A stretch of 64,000 nucleotides of DNA from Pasteurella oralis (lineage in GTDB: Bacteria > Pseudomonadota > Gammaproteobacteria > Enterobacterales > Pasteurellaceae). This document shows, in pieces, positions 28,624 to 39,875 of the stretch. Both the position numbers and the translations under genes were made by a program. Location of the stretch: contig NZ_NXGB01000001.1 of NCBI RefSeq assembly GCF_002850605.1, positions 62,001 through 126,000 of the forward strand, in the 5' to 3' direction. Positions within the stretch are counted from its first letter, which is position 1, and each line of letters starts with the position of its first letter. The notes under the pieces are model-generated. The model ran no database searches and was not told where the DNA came from. It worked only from the letters and a program-made list of their open reading frames with translations.

Positions 28624-31206
28624 TTATTTCGCGACAAAGCTAAATAATTTACCTGGTACATAGATGGTTTTTACAATAGTTAAACCTTCTAAGTGCTTAC
28701 TTACATTATTGTCTGATAAGGCAACTTGCTTAATTTCCTCTTCACCCATGTTGGCAGGCACAGTGACTTTCGCACGTACTTTACCATTTACTTGTACAAC
28801 GACTAATTTTTCATCATCAATCATTGCTGTAGCATCTGCTTCCACCCAAGGTGCAAAATCAATAGTTTCTTGATTGCCTAATTCTTTCCATAATTGGAAG
28901 CAGATATGTGGTGTGATTGGATAAAGCATACGCACTACTGCACTTAATGCTTCAGCCATAATGGCGCGATCTTGTGCTTCTTCTAATGGTGCTTTAGTTA
29001 ATTTATTCATTAGCTCCATAATTGCTGCAATTGCAGTATTGAATGTTTGACGGCGACCGATGTCATCGCTTACTTTAGCAATTGTTTTATGCACATCACG
29101 GCGTAATGCCTTTTGGTTAGCTGAAAGTGCAGTTGGTTCTATAGATGTTTCTGCAGGATTTTTGTTGTATTCAAAAGCGAGATTCCATAAACGACCGAGG
29201 AAACGCTTAGCACCTTCTACACCTGACTCTTGCCACTCTAATGTCATTTCAGCTGGTGAAGCAAACATCATAAATAAACGGACGGTATCTGCACCATATT
29301 TTTCTACCATTTCTTGTGGGTCTATCCCATTATTTTTGGATTTTGACATTTTGGTCATACCTGAATGCACAAGCTCGCGACCTTCTTTATCAAATGCTTT
29401 AATGATTCGACCTTTTTCATCACGCTCTAAGGTCACTTCTGTTGGTGAAACCCAAATACGCTCATTGGTTGGCGAAGTGTAATAAAATGCATCAGCTAAT
29501 ACCATACCTTGACAGAGCAATTTATCTGCGGGTTCATCGCTGGTGACAAAACCTGCATCGCGCAATAATTTATGGAAGAAGCGGAAATATAATAAGTGCA
29601 TTGTGGCATGTTCGATACCCCCAATGTATTGATCTACTGGTAACCAATAATTTGCTTCTTCTTTATCTAACATTGCTTCCGCAAAGGTAGGTGAAGTATA
29701 GCGTGCATAGTACCAAGAGGATTCCATGAAGGTATCAAAAGTATCGGTTTCTTTGAAGGCAATTTGGTTATTATAAGTTGTTTTTGCCCATTCAGGATCG
29801 GCTTTAATTGGGCTTTTTACGCCATCCATGACCACGTCTTCAGGTAACACAATAGGTAAATCTTGCAATGGTGCAGGCACGACATCACCATTTTCTAAGG
29901 TGAGCATTGGGATTGGTGCTCCCCAATAACGTTGGCGAGAGACTCCCCAATCACGTAAGCGATAATTCACTTGTTTTTTGCCTACACCCATTTGTGCTAA
30001 TCTAGCTGCAATACCATTAAATGCAGCATCAAAATCTAAACCATTAAATCCAGCAGAATTAATAACACGACCATATTCAGTAAAAGCAGCTTTTTGGACG
30101 TCCCATGCACTGCCATCAAGTGGTTCAATCACTTGTTTGATCGCCAAATGATATTTTTGTGCAAACTCATGATCACGATCATCATGTCCTGGGACTGCCA
30201 TGACTGCACCAGTACCATAATGCATTAAAACAAAATTTGCGACCCAAACGGGTAATTTCTCACCAGTTAATGGATGAATGACGAATAGTCCCGTTGGCAT
30301 ACCTTTCTTTTCCATTGTAGCCAGTTCAGCTTCTGCTACTTTAGTATTTTTTGCATCTTGAATGAATTGGGCTAATTCTGAGTTATTTTTAGCCGCAAGC
30401 TCTGCAATAGGATGTGCTGCCGCAACTGCGACATAAGAAACACCAAAGAAAGTATCGGGACGTGTAGTATAAACAGTTAAATGTTGATCTAACCCATCTA
30501 ATTTAAAGGTAATTTCCACCCCTTCAGAACGACCGATCCAATTACGTTGCATCGTTTTTACTTGATCTGGCCATTGTGGTAAATAATCTAAGCTACCTAA
30601 TAATTGTTCTGCATAGTCGGTAATTTTAATGAACCATTGTGGGATTTCTTTTTGTTCTACAGGAGTATCACAACGCCAGCAGCAACCTTCATGAACTTGT
30701 TCATTCGCTAATACAGTTTCATCGTTTGGACACCAGTTTACGGTTGAGGTTTTTTTATACACTAATCCTTTTTTGTATAATTCAGTAAAAAACCATTGCT
30801 CCCATTTGTAGTATTCTGGTTTGCAAGTTGTCACTTCACGATCCCAATCAAAACCAAAGCCTAAAATTTTAAGCTGATTTTTCATATATTCGATGTTTTC
30901 GTAAGTCCATTTAGCTGGTGCAGTTTTATTTTTGATTGCAGCACCTTCCGCGGGTAAACCAAATGCATCCCAACCCATTGGTTGTAACACATTTTTACCA
31001 TTCATACGTTGATAACGTGAAACGACATCGCCAATAGTATAGTTACGCACGTGTCCCATGTGCAGACGACCTGAAGGATAAGGGAACATAGAAAGGCAGT
31101 AATATTTCGGTTTATTTGTATCTTTAATCGCTTTAAATGTTTTATTTTGTTGCCAATATTGTTGAACTTCTGGCTCAATCAAATCGGGACGGTATTGTTC
31201 TTGCAT
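28624..31206 (-). CDS. leuS: Leucyl-tRNA synthetase
   Basis: Class I synthetase charging tRNA-Leu, 860 residues (E. coli 860). HIGH-type motif [12 protein letters not shown] near residue 47, zinc-domain cysteines (CCWRCDTP), an editing domain with TTRPDTFFG, and the KMSKSKNNG loop in the C-terminal half are all present. It is the first gene of leuS-lptE-holA. The region upstream to 31430 shows no other gene. Confidence 0.98.
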   Translation of the reverse strand: MQEQYRPDLIEPEVQQYWQQNKTFKAIKDTNKPKYYCLSMFPYPSGRLHMGHVRNYTIGDVVSRYQRMNGKNVLQPMGWDAFGLPAEGAAIKNKTAPAKWTYENIEYMKNQLKILGFGFDWDREVTTCKPEYYKWEQWFFTELYKKGLVYKKTSTVNWCPNDETVLANEQVHEGCCWRCDTPVEQKEIPQWFIKITDYAEQLLGSLDYLPQWPDQVKTMQRNWIGRSEGVEITFKLDGLDQHLTVYTTRPDTFFGVSYVAVAAAHPIAELAAKNNSELAQFIQDAKNTKVAEAELATMEKKGMPTGLFVIHPLTGEKLPVWVANFVLMHYGTGAVMAVPGHDDRDHEFAQKYHLAIKQVIEPLDGSAWDVQKAAFTEYGRVINSAGFNGLDFDAAFNGIAARLAQMGVGKKQVNYRLRDWGVSRQRYWGAPIPMLTLENGDVVPAPLQDLPIVLPEDVVMDGVKSPIKADPEWAKTTYNNQIAFKETDTFDTFMESSWYYARYTSPTFAEAMLDKEEANYWLPVDQYIGGIEHATMHLLYFRFFHKLLRDAGFVTSDEPADKLLCQGMVLADAFYYTSPTNERIWVSPTEVTLERDEKGRIIKAFDKEGRELVHSGMTKMSKSKNNGIDPQEMVEKYGADTVRLFMMFASPAEMTLEWQESGVEGAKRFLGRLWNLAFEYNKNPAETSIEPTALSANQKALRRDVHKTIAKVSDDIGRRQTFNTAIAAIMELMNKLTKAPLEEAQDRAIMAEALSAVVRMLYPITPHICFQLWKELGNQETIDFAPWVEADATAMIDDEKLVVVQVNGKVRAKVTVPANMGEEEIKQVALSDNNVSKHLEGLTIVKTIYVPGKLFSFVAK

Positions 31207-31430
31207 AGTTTTACCTTATGATTTTAACCGCAATTTGCGGAAAGAATTTATTTGAGAAAATACTGCATAGAATAGCGTAAAATGGGGAAAATTGACAGCT
31301 TAAATACTTTTATTTCCCTGAAAAATAGTGGGATAGCGGAAGTACTTGAGTAAATAATTTGCTTGTTTTGTATCCTATAATACGTGGCATTTTTTTCTTA
31401 ATTTGCAAGCAAGTTTTTTAATATAAGGAT

Positions 31431-31470
31431 AAGAGCTCTCTATTATTTTATTAGATAATAGAGAGCTCTT
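31431..31470 (-). terminator. Strong hairpin downstream of the autotransporter gene
   Basis: AAGAGCTCTCTATTAT (31431-31446) and ATAATAGAGAGCTCTT (31455-31470) are perfect 16-bp complements with an 8-base loop, 13 bases after the autotransporter stop. The U run on the minus strand is weak, but the stem is long. Confidence 0.75.
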
Positions 31471-31483
31471 ACTCGCAAATTCA

Positions 31484-34147
31484 TTACCAAGTATAGCGAA
31501 TACCTAAGTAGCTATTGTAAGATTCACGTGAAAGCGTTGAATTGCGATAGACTTTATTACGATCTTGAATACCTAATATATAATGCATATTGGCGTGAAG
31601 GGTGAGATTTTGTGTCAGTGGAAGTTGTCCTCCAAGACCAAATTCTACGGCTAAATCACTGAAGTGTTCACTTGCTATTTGGTTATCAATTTTTATTTGG
31701 CTTTTTTCACCTTTTAACATTTTAAGTAAGTTAGCACTAATATAAAAGATAGGCTCACGGTTCTGTTTATTGTTATTCCATGTGACACGAGTACCAATGC
31801 GAGTTATCCAGCTATCTTGATGGTTTTTCTGTATTGTTTTAATGCCATCGTTAAAACTTTTTAGCCATAAAGATTGATAGCTGATTTGAGCTTGTGGTTC
31901 AATGGCAATATTTGGATTAAGTAATGGAAATGGTTTACCTATTTCTATTGATGTGCCAAAAGCATAACCATTTTGTTTAGCTTGCGTATTTTGACTACGA
32001 TAACGGTTTTGTAGCCAAGAAATTTGTCCAACAGTATCAATGTATAAACCCGTTGAACTATAGTAAGTATGATAGCTACCAAGTGAGAGCATATCTGTTT
32101 TGGCACTACCAGTAAACTTATCTGATGTAACGATAGCGCTTTCTGCACGATATTTATCAAAGAAACTATTTTTTGCCCAGCCATAAGTAAATGTAATACC
32201 TGTATATTGCTGTGTTTTTTCTTCACTTAGCTTGAACATTAAATCTTGACCAAATTGGATAAAACCAGATTGTGTTTTGGTACCAAAGCGCTTTTTACCT
32301 TGGAACATGTCATAGTCATAACGTACTCGAGTCCAGATTCGTTTGTTAATATCATTTTTATCAAACAATAAATGAGGTTGTTCACCAATGCGTTCATGTA
32401 ATTTACCAAGTTGTGAGTATATCATTTGGCGATTAATGAATGGCTGTTGTATATAACCGACAATAGGTTGATTGATGATTTCTATATTTGGTAAGGATTG
32501 TAATGCCCAACGATAGTTATTACCATAGCGTTTAAGTTGTGCTTCATAGGGGCCGTAGGTTTCAGCTGTTCCAATAAATAAATTACCGCTGTGATCGTTT
32601 TCTACTTCAATCACGTTTGTTGAAAATTGCTGTTGATTTTTTGCAGTAATATTACCTATTTTATTGCCATGGATTTTAATCGTAGTAATAGCATTGCCAC
32701 CAATCGTTTTAATTTTTAGTACATCTGTTTTTGATATCCCATTTAGTATATTGCCTAAATCGTCCCAATGGGAATTGATGATCAAAGTACCACCTCCACT
32801 ATAGTTATCTGTTGTAAGCATAAGTGGTTGATCATTGCTAGGAGAAATAAATGTAATTGTACCTGTATTAACCAAATTATCTAATCTAGAGTTTGCCGTA
32901 TTATACCAATTTCCACTATTCATTAGATTGAGAGTATCGGTATTACTACTCTCTAAAAAGCCTGTTAATATATTCGAGTTTGTCACATGGATATGACCAT
33001 TTTGTGTATTTTGAAAAAGTGCGGCTGTTGAAGATAAATTACCTTGGTTATTAATGACGAGTGTTCCTGTGCCATCATTAACAATGATTTGCTTATTAGT
33101 ATTTATAGTACCCTGAGCTAAATTATTGAAAATAGCTGTTCTATTTTCTTCTGGGATAGCATGAATAGTAATACCATCTTTACTTGTTACTGATAGTTGA
33201 CCATTATTTTCAAAAATTGCGCTACTATAGAGTTTGATCGCATCGGCATTTGGTGTATTAAAAATACTATTGCCGTTCATAGTAGTTTTACCATTACCTA
33301 AAGCAAAAATTTCCTCGTCATTTTGGTTCGTAATAGTAAATTGATTAAATAAAATTGTTGGTGTAGCAGTAGATGGAATATGCAAGAACGTCTTATCATT
33401 CACAATAGTTGTTTTTCCTTGGAATAAAAGCTGACCTGATGTATTGTCAAAAGCTCTAATTGCCCCCCCGATTGCATTTAATGAGACATTTTTATTAAAA
33501 ATATACTTACCATTGCCCATTCGAATAAAACTGGATCCTTCTGTGTCTGCTATAACATTACCCTCAATAATCATTGAGGTATCAGTACGGTCATTACCCC
33601 AATTACCATCTGCGTTTAAAGCAAATAATGAACCCCCATTGACATTTTCTGCATGTGAAATATTAAGATTGCCTTTAATATGTAGGTGATTTCCTCCACC
33701 CACAATGATATCTCTAGGGCTTCGAGAAGATGTTGCTTTACGCACTGTAACATCTCCTTCAAAAATAATAGTATTAGTTAAACTTTGCTCTGGGCGTAAA
33801 AAAATAGCTGCATAAGTGCCATCACTAGTGCCATATCTAATTTTATGTAAATCAACATGGAGTGCAGTGAAAGTCGCTGTACCACCTTTACTTATGTCAA
33901 TTACCGCATTGTCTCGGTTTGTATCTTTAAAATTATCGCCTACATAATTACAGATGCTGCCAGATTGTACCACTGCACCTCCTGCTATTGGAGTCGGACA
34001 ATTGGCATAAGCTATTTGAGGTAAAATGGCTATGTTAGAGAGAAAAATCGCTATTGTAGAGAGTTTCCGTGTATGACTTTTAGGTAACAGTAATTTAGAT
34101 ATAAAATCAGTTTGATGTGGCTTTTGCATAAAATTTGTTCTAACCAT
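31484..34147 (-). CDS. Autotransporter with outer-membrane beta-barrel domain
   Basis: An 887-residue type Va secreted protein. An extended N-terminal signal region (about 48 residues, hydrophobic core AIFLSNIAILPQIAYA) leads to a mature start NCPTP. The passenger (about residues 49-600) is rich in N, T, G and short beta-strand repeats, as in pertactin-like beta-helices. The C-terminal barrel (about 610-887) contains RIWTRVRYDYDMFQ and GTSIEIGKPF and ends in aromatic W after SYLGIRYTW, the usual barrel signature. No protease triad is evident, so adhesion is more likely than proteolysis, but this is inference. The start may instead be the ATG six codons on. Confidence 0.88.
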   Translation of the reverse strand: MVRTNFMQKPHQTDFISKLLLPKSHTRKLSTIAIFLSNIAILPQIAYANCPTPIAGGAVVQSGSICNYVGDNFKDTNRDNAVIDISKGGTATFTALHVDLHKIRYGTSDGTYAAIFLRPEQSLTNTIIFEGDVTVRKATSSRSPRDIIVGGGNHLHIKGNLNISHAENVNGGSLFALNADGNWGNDRTDTSMIIEGNVIADTEGSSFIRMGNGKYIFNKNVSLNAIGGAIRAFDNTSGQLLFQGKTTIVNDKTFLHIPSTATPTILFNQFTITNQNDEEIFALGNGKTTMNGNSIFNTPNADAIKLYSSAIFENNGQLSVTSKDGITIHAIPEENRTAIFNNLAQGTINTNKQIIVNDGTGTLVINNQGNLSSTAALFQNTQNGHIHVTNSNILTGFLESSNTDTLNLMNSGNWYNTANSRLDNLVNTGTITFISPSNDQPLMLTTDNYSGGGTLIINSHWDDLGNILNGISKTDVLKIKTIGGNAITTIKIHGNKIGNITAKNQQQFSTNVIEVENDHSGNLFIGTAETYGPYEAQLKRYGNNYRWALQSLPNIEIINQPIVGYIQQPFINRQMIYSQLGKLHERIGEQPHLLFDKNDINKRIWTRVRYDYDMFQGKKRFGTKTQSGFIQFGQDLMFKLSEEKTQQYTGITFTYGWAKNSFFDKYRAESAIVTSDKFTGSAKTDMLSLGSYHTYYSSTGLYIDTVGQISWLQNRYRSQNTQAKQNGYAFGTSIEIGKPFPLLNPNIAIEPQAQISYQSLWLKSFNDGIKTIQKNHQDSWITRIGTRVTWNNNKQNREPIFYISANLLKMLKGEKSQIKIDNQIASEHFSDLAVEFGLGGQLPLTQNLTLHANMHYILGIQDRNKVYRNSTLSRESYNSYLGIRYTW

Positions 34148-34354
34148 GTGAGTTAATATAGATATTTTCTTGAGTATAAATGAATACTTTCAGGGCATTA
34201 AATAATCAATACTTGTTTTTATGACTCAAGTTTAGCTTTTTTTGATTTTTTTTAAACAACTTTATTGATATATAACTGGTTATATTTGCAGTTAAAAGAT
34301 TATATAGTTTGTATGCTGTTAGAGGGGAAATATATTCTCATAATATTTTGAGTA

Positions 34355-34990
34355 TTATTGGTGACAGCGATCATATAAAGGCAATAATTCTTTAATAGTT
34401 TCAGTACTAAACTGAACAATATCAATATAATCTAACTGTTGCTGTTCAATATTTTTGCCAATACACCAAAAATCGTCGTCATGACGTAATATTAATTCTT
34501 GTACTTGAAATTCAGTGGCTTTTTTGAAATCAGCATATTCACTTTCGTCACCACGCCAAAGCTCAAAATTGCTATATTTTTCAAGATCGATAGCTTCTAG
34601 CCATTGATTGTATTGTTCAATTTTGATTTGTGAACGATCTGCTCGATAGCAATGCCAATCTAGGCTAATAGAGAGGCGACGTCGATTTAAGATAATCGAT
34701 AAAATAGCAGCGGAGTTTTGTTGATATTCATATTTAAAATAAGCGAAAAAATGTGCTCTGACTTGCCAGCCATTGGTCCAACTTTCAATATGAGGTTTGG
34801 TAAAAGGCGTACCAAGTGCATTGGATATTTGTAAAATAGTATACTTCCATTTTTCCCATTCTTGTTTGTAACTGCTTTTGATTTTATCAATATCAGCAGG
34901 GCAGAACTTTTTCATCTGCGCAAATTGATAAAAAGGGATCTTGAATATTTCACAAGAAGCTGAATTGATCAATTTTGTTTTCTGTTGCAT
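34355..34990 (-). CDS. Uncharacterised protein, possibly HI_0552 family
   Basis: A 211-residue soluble protein rich in aromatic and acidic residues, with WTNGWQVRAHFFAYFKYEYQ, an NRRRLSISLDWH segment and a C-terminal LRHDDDFWCIGK. From memory it resembles the HI_0552-type Haemophilus family, for which no function is established. No signal peptide, transmembrane segment or catalytic motif is visible. It is the only gene between the autotransporter and the MerP-like gene, on the same strand, without a strong ribosome site. Confidence 0.7.
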   Translation of the reverse strand: MQQKTKLINSASCEIFKIPFYQFAQMKKFCPADIDKIKSSYKQEWEKWKYTILQISNALGTPFTKPHIESWTNGWQVRAHFFAYFKYEYQQNSAAILSIILNRRRLSISLDWHCYRADRSQIKIEQYNQWLEAIDLEKYSNFELWRGDESEYADFKKATEFQVQELILRHDDDFWCIGKNIEQQQLDYIDIVQFSTETIKELLPLYDRCHQ

Positions 34991-35021
34991 AAAATTTTAT
35001 TAATTTCGACCGCACTTTAAG

Positions 35022-35327
35022 CTATTGTTGGACCTGTATGATATCAGGGGTATATTTCAATTTTTTAATCGTTTGCAGTAAGTGTTGATTATCTACTTCT
35101 TTTTTGGCCACGATATTGACGATGCGATCTTTAAAATTCGCTTTAGTAGAAATGACACCCTCAATATTGCGCAGTTCTTTATTGACTAAATAAACACAAA
35201 GCTGGCATGTCATTTCTTTAATATGAATCATGACTTGTTTTTCATCTGTGTTTAAAACAGAGGGTGTTGCATAGCTGATATTGAAGAGTGGAAAAAGGAG
35301 CAGACATAAGCAAAGTATTTTTTTCAT
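35022..35327 (-). CDS. merP: MerP-like periplasmic heavy-metal-associated protein
   Basis: A 101-residue exported protein: signal peptide up to ISYA, then a single heavy-metal-associated fold with the metal-binding MTCQLCVYLV motif (M-x-C-x-x-C) and the usual beta-alpha-beta pattern ending LQTIKKLKY. MerP proteins bind Hg(II) in the periplasm and pass it to MerT. It directly follows a MerT-like gene, but no mercuric reductase is present, so the natural metal is uncertain. Confidence 0.85.
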   Translation of the reverse strand: MKKILCLCLLLFPLFNISYATPSVLNTDEKQVMIHIKEMTCQLCVYLVNKELRNIEGVISTKANFKDRIVNIVAKKEVDNQHLLQTIKKLKYTPDIIQVQQ

Positions 35328-35337
35328 AATAAACCTT

Positions 35338-35691
35338 TTATTCGAGAAAATAAGGCAAAATGTTTGGATAAAGCAGAAAAAACAATATGATCACAAACAC
35401 GATGCTGTATAAAATAATCAAGCCTTTGCGAGAAATATAAGTAGTACAAATGATTTTGTTAGAAAAAACCAGTAGCCAAAAACCATAACCAAAGGCAGTC
35501 AGAGATAAAATGAGCATGGGAAGGCGTAAATAATCTAACTCATTTAAGCTAACTAACCAAGTAGATGAAACACCAAACATTAGATAAATTAATGGTGCAA
35601 TACAACACAGTGTAGAAGTTACTGCAGCGATCACCGCAGTAACACAGGTTGCAATGAAGCTTTTGTTATAATTCTTTTGCAGTAAATTCAT
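35338..35691 (-). CDS. merT: MerT-like inner-membrane metal transporter
   Basis: A 117-residue membrane protein with three predicted helices. Helix 1 carries a vicinal cysteine pair in STLCCIAPL, the hallmark of MerT, which accepts metal from MerP. The start is ATG 35691; a TTG seven codons upstream is unlikely. It overlaps the end of the transglutaminase-like gene by 26 bases, and merP follows 10 bases after the stop, so all three are one operon. Confidence 0.85.
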   Translation of the reverse strand: MNLLQKNYNKSFIATCVTAVIAAVTSTLCCIAPLIYLMFGVSSTWLVSLNELDYLRLPMLILSLTAFGYGFWLLVFSNKIICTTYISRKGLIILYSIVFVIILFFLLYPNILPYFLE

Positions 35692-36772
35692 AGCTGAACT
35701 CTTTTGGATCAAAGAAATTCAATGGGTCGCCACCAATTTCAGCATAAGGATAGCTAAAATTATTCAATGGTGTGATTTCAGGGGTTGGATACAAATTGAA
35801 ATCACGAGCATGGTTAAAGCCAACCCAATTCATTTCCCAGTTACCAAATAAGTAATCAGATACGGCCTGTGTATCAGGATCACTGACTGCTTTTTTCTCT
35901 GCTAAACGCATCTTTGTTACATCTGCTGAATCTACAGGTACCCAACCAAAGCCCGCTAAATAGAATTCAGCGCGGCAATGTTGTCCACCACTTACGTTGG
36001 CAAATTTATTTGTATCCGCACTACCAAATGCACTTTTCGAATATTTGCCCATTTTTACGGCTTGTCCTAAACGAATTCCAAAAATCTCGCGTGCTGGAAT
36101 GTTTGATGCTCGGGCTAATGCGACAAATACCGAGTTAATATCAGTACATTTGCCTTTAAGTATGCCTGCAGTTAAGATTTTTTCCACGTCACCATCACCG
36201 CAGCCTAATACTGAATTATCGCGCTCCATATTATTGACGATCCATTGGTGGATTAATTTAGCTTTATGTAATGGATTATTCTCTGTGCCCACGATTTTAT
36301 CGGCATATTTTTTCACAATGCCATCTATTTTAATATGTGTTGTTGGTTTCAAATATGTTAGAACATCGACAGAATAATTAATTTGAGCTGGCACTTGATA
36401 ATCTTTTAAAGCGCCTTGTGCCATTGGTTCTCTGTCTTTTGTTTGAATAACTAATTTGATTTTTAAATCACGTTTATCGGCATTTTCATCCCAGTTAGCA
36501 AATAAGGTTTTTGCGCCATATTGGTTGTTTTCAGTGAGATAGGCATTTTTATAATTCCCGTCAAACTGAATCGATTTCACTTCTTGATATTCATTGTTAA
36601 AAGGTAATGGCACCCAGAGATTGGTTTCACCTTTAGAGCCTTTAGGCACAGCTAAATTAAAGGATTTAATGAGTTCGTATGTATGTACATCAGTGTGATA
36701 GTTTGGCTGGTTTGATGTCGCAAATGCGATCGTTGAACAACTAGCTAGAAGTGTAGCAAGAAGTTTTTTCAT
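35666..36772 (-). CDS. Exported transglutaminase-like protein
   Basis: A 368-residue protein with signal peptide [17 protein letters not shown] and a transglutaminase/cysteine-protease-like core. The likely catalytic cysteine is in [16 protein letters not shown], the histidine in [11 protein letters not shown] and the aspartate in WVPVDSADV. Such proteins are predicted periplasmic peptidases or cross-linkers. The chosen ATG at 36772 has AAGGAC; the longer frame starting at 36835 lacks support. It is the first gene of the operon with MerT- and MerP-like genes, as I recall for H. influenzae HI1048-HI1050. Confidence 0.85.
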   Translation of the reverse strand: MKKLLATLLASCSTIAFATSNQPNYHTDVHTYELIKSFNLAVPKGSKGETNLWVPLPFNNEYQEVKSIQFDGNYKNAYLTENNQYGAKTLFANWDENADKRDLKIKLVIQTKDREPMAQGALKDYQVPAQINYSVDVLTYLKPTTHIKIDGIVKKYADKIVGTENNPLHKAKLIHQWIVNNMERDNSVLGCGDGDVEKILTAGILKGKCTDINSVFVALARASNIPAREIFGIRLGQAVKMGKYSKSAFGSADTNKFANVSGGQHCRAEFYLAGFGWVPVDSADVTKMRLAEKKAVSDPDTQAVSDYLFGNWEMNWVGFNHARDFNLYPTPEITPLNNFSYPYAEIGGDPLNFFDPKEFSYEFTAKEL

Positions 36773-37061
36773 TGAATTGTCCTTGTAGATAAATAAACAT
36801 AACATGTTATATGCATCTTTGTTCATCCGCTTCATTATACGTAATGAACCTGATCAAGATTACCCGAAAATAGGTGGGAAATAAACAGATATTTTTGAGG
36901 TTAGATTTATGAAAATTAATTAAAATCAATCAGTTTGCTGATCGTAGAAAAATATGATTATAGTTCACTGCTTCTTGGGTATGGCATTTTATATAAAATA
37001 GGTTATAAGAACGAGATATGGATAAGATGACGCTCATAATTTTTTATAGGTTGCTATGTTG

Positions 37062-37886
37062 CTATCTATTGTAATTTTTTACTGCAGATTGTGTGAAATA
37101 TTGTTTATCTTCCCAGCGTAACATAGTCATACGATTGCCCCACACGCAGCCTGTATCTAATGCATAAATATTCGTTGGTGTTAGTGTATCGACTAAACTC
37201 GCCCAATGACCAAAGATAATAGGCGTCGTTTGATAAAGTGGGTTATCCAAATTAAACCAAGGTGTTAATTCAGCTGGTGCAGATTGTGGTGGCTGTTTGC
37301 AGGCAAAATCTAAACGATGATCCCAATAACAAAAACGCATGCGAGTGAATACATTAATGCTATAACGCAGGCGATCTAAACTTTGTAAATTATCATTCCA
37401 ACGATCAGGATGGTTTTCATACATATTTTTAATTAAATAGTGATAATCGCCATGTTGTAGTACTTGCTCTACTTCATGAGCACATTGTTTTGCCATATTA
37501 AGATTCCAATCAGGCGAAATACCAGCATGTACCATGATAAAATTGAGTTGTTGATTGTGAATGAGTAAAGGTTGGTGGCGCAGCCAATGGATAAGTTCAT
37601 CACAATCACTTGCCTTGAAGATTTCATCAACGCGATCACGTGCTTTTATAGGTTTGATACCAAGTGCGGTAGCAATTAAATGTAAATCGTGATTACCTAG
37701 TACTGTTTTGGCTGAGTTACCCAGAGATTTAACTAAACGCAGGCATTCAAGTGATTTATCGCCACGAGCAACTAGATCTCCAACTAAATAAAGTTGATCT
37801 TTATCTGGTTCGAATTGTACTTGCTCAAGTAGAAGCTGCAACTCATCATAACAGCCTTGTAAATCACCTACTAAATATGTCGCCAT
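37062..37886 (-). CDS. apaH: Bis(5'-nucleosyl)-tetraphosphatase, symmetrical
   Basis: Hydrolyses Ap4A to two ADP. The 274-residue product starts [16 protein letters not shown] and has metallophosphatase motifs GDLQGC, GDLVARG and GNHD. The start at 37886 matches the E. coli N terminus; an upstream GTG lies inside an uptake sequence. It follows rsmA by 20 bases, and apaG, which sits between them in E. coli, is absent. Confidence 0.96.
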   Translation of the reverse strand: MATYLVGDLQGCYDELQLLLEQVQFEPDKDQLYLVGDLVARGDKSLECLRLVKSLGNSAKTVLGNHDLHLIATALGIKPIKARDRVDEIFKASDCDELIHWLRHQPLLIHNQQLNFIMVHAGISPDWNLNMAKQCAHEVEQVLQHGDYHYLIKNMYENHPDRWNDNLQSLDRLRYSINVFTRMRFCYWDHRLDFACKQPPQSAPAELTPWFNLDNPLYQTTPIIFGHWASLVDTLTPTNIYALDTGCVWGNRMTMLRWEDKQYFTQSAVKNYNR

Positions 37887-37906
37887 TTTACACCGCACTT
37901 ATTTCA

Positions 37907-38773
37907 TTAATCATCTAGGTTCTCAATCAACTGATCTGTATTTATCTCTATTGGTGGATTATCGGCAAGCCAATTTGCTAAACGAGCATAATCTGCAATA
38001 GATAAATTTTCTGCACGCGCAGTTAAATCAATGTTTAATTCTGATAATTGTTCGGGCGTGAATAGCGTCGATAGAGCATTACGAAGGGTTTTACGGCGTT
38101 GGTTAAAAGCTTGGCTACATACTCGATTTAACCAATATAAATCTTTGACAGGATGTGGTAGTGTTTTGTGTGGCACAAGACGAACCACTGCTGAATCAAC
38201 TTTGGGGGCAGGTTTGAATGCTGTAGGTGGTACTTCAAGTACTGGCATTACTTGGCAAAAATATTGCGCCATAATGGTTAAGCGACCATAGGCTTTGCTA
38301 TTTGGACCTGCACATAAACGTTTTACCACTTCTTTCTGTAACATGAAATGCATATCTTGAATGTAATCATGGTATTTAAACAAATGGAACATTAATGGGG
38401 TCGAAATATTGTAGGGTAGATTACCAAATACACGCATTTTTTGATTTTTTTCTGCGAGGTTTGTTTCTCGGTAAAGTTGTTCAAAATCGAATTGCATTGC
38501 ATCAGTTTCAATCACAGTAATTTTGTGATGTAAGAACGGGTGATGGCGTAAACGTTCAGCTAAATCACGGTCCAATTCTATTACAGTTAAGTGATCGACT
38601 AGATCACCAACAGGTTCCGTTAAAGCTCCTAATCCTGGTCCAATTTCCACAAGAAACTGCGCTTTTTGTGGGTAGATAGCAGAAACGATACCTTGAATAA
38701 CGTTATCATCGTGTAAAAAGTTTTGTCCAAAACGTTTACGAGCAGTATGGCCTAAGTGTTTTTTTGAATTCAT
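37907..38773 (-). CDS. rsmA: 16S rRNA dimethyladenosine transferase RsmA (KsgA)
   Basis: Dimethylates A1518 and A1519 of 16S rRNA. The 288 residues contain [11 protein letters not shown], the SAM motif [14 protein letters not shown] and the catalytic NLPYNIST, and end in the helical C-terminal domain. It is the upstream partner of apaH. Confidence 0.97.
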   Translation of the reverse strand: MNSKKHLGHTARKRFGQNFLHDDNVIQGIVSAIYPQKAQFLVEIGPGLGALTEPVGDLVDHLTVIELDRDLAERLRHHPFLHHKITVIETDAMQFDFEQLYRETNLAEKNQKMRVFGNLPYNISTPLMFHLFKYHDYIQDMHFMLQKEVVKRLCAGPNSKAYGRLTIMAQYFCQVMPVLEVPPTAFKPAPKVDSAVVRLVPHKTLPHPVKDLYWLNRVCSQAFNQRRKTLRNALSTLFTPEQLSELNIDLTARAENLSIADYARLANWLADNPPIEINTDQLIENLDD

Positions 38774-38831
38774 ATATTCTCAATTATGGGAGTTGTCATC
38801 GTGTCAAAAGTGCGGTCTATTATAAAGCAAA

Positions 38832-38852
38832 ATCCCAGCTTGTGCGCTGGGA
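38832..38852 (-). terminator. surA terminator
   Basis: ATCCCAGC (38832-38839) and GCTGGGAT (38845-38852) form a perfect 8-bp stem, followed on the minus strand by TTTGCTTTATAA, just after the surA stop. Confidence 0.75.
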
Positions 38853-38871
38853 TCTAAGTATTAATTTATAG

Positions 38872-39801
38872 TTACTTTAAGTAACGAATATCTGCATGTT
38901 TACGTAATGCTTTAACCCAATCATTTTCAACACCTTTTACTTGTTCATTCACTAATTGTTCATAGGCTTTTTGGCGATATGCATCAACTGTTCGATCACT
39001 TTCACGTGTATCTGTTACTTCTAAAATATGCCAACCAAACTCTGTTTTAAATGGCGCTGAAATAACACCTTTTTTACTGTTTAATACGGTTTTTTGGAAT
39101 GGCGCAACATAGGTTTCAGGGAAAGCAAAACCTAAGCTGCCACCATTGGCTCCAGAAAGATAATCTTTTGAATATGTTAGTGCAGCATCAGCAAAAGTTA
39201 TTTTGCCTGCTAAAATATCAGCACGAATTTGAGTTAATTGTGCTTTTGCTTGTGTATCATTTAATAATGGGTTTAATTTTAATAAAATATGACGTACTTC
39301 ATATTGTTTTGCCGATACTTTTTGTTCTGTGCCTTTTTCTTTTGCTTGGGTGAGTAATTGTTTGCTTAATGCCTCAACTTGCTCTCTGGTGACATCGATA
39401 CTTTGCCCAATCGCTTGATTACGTATTTCACCCATTAAAATTTGGTTCGCAATTTGTTGGCGATAAGCATTATAGCTGATGCCTTGGTAATCTAACGCAT
39501 CGAGTAATTGCCCATAAGTTAAACCATTTTGTGCAGCAATACCTTCAATGATTTGATCTACTTGTGCGTAGTCCACTTTGATACCTGAATTTTCGATAGC
39601 TTGTTGCACTAGAATATCGTCAATGACTTTATCTAATGCAGCTTGACGATTCCCTTTTTTACCTACATGTTTTTTTACTTGGCTTTCTAGAACAGGGATA
39701 CCGTTTACAGTCGCAACAACACGTTCCTCAGCCTGTGTTGTTGAAATCACAAATAATCCGAGTAGTGCAAAGAAAATAGATCTTATATTAATAGTTTTCA
39801 T
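38872..39801 (-). CDS. surA: Peptidylprolyl isomerase SurA (single parvulin domain)
   Basis: Periplasmic chaperone for outer-membrane proteins. A signal peptide (FALLGLFVISTTQA) is followed by an N-terminal chaperone domain (VVATVNGIPVLESQV) and one parvulin domain (EVRHILLKL, GGSLGFAFPETY, GWHILEVTD). At 309 residues it is about 120 shorter than E. coli SurA, which has two parvulin domains. The gene lies near rsmA-apaH as in E. coli, but pdxA is not between them. Confidence 0.93.
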   Translation of the reverse strand: MKTINIRSIFFALLGLFVISTTQAEERVVATVNGIPVLESQVKKHVGKKGNRQAALDKVIDDILVQQAIENSGIKVDYAQVDQIIEGIAAQNGLTYGQLLDALDYQGISYNAYRQQIANQILMGEIRNQAIGQSIDVTREQVEALSKQLLTQAKEKGTEQKVSAKQYEVRHILLKLNPLLNDTQAKAQLTQIRADILAGKITFADAALTYSKDYLSGANGGSLGFAFPETYVAPFQKTVLNSKKGVISAPFKTEFGWHILEVTDTRESDRTVDAYRQKAYEQLVNEQVKGVENDWVKALRKHADIRYLK

Positions 39802-39875
39802 TATCTATTCCATTAATTTTAATTCGTTAAAAATTACTTCGTTAGAGTATCAATTTTGCAAAAGGTTCACAAACT

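Noticed and set aside
35022-36772. A mercury resistance operon
   Set aside because: MerT- and MerP-like genes are present, but no merA, merR or recombinase is nearby.
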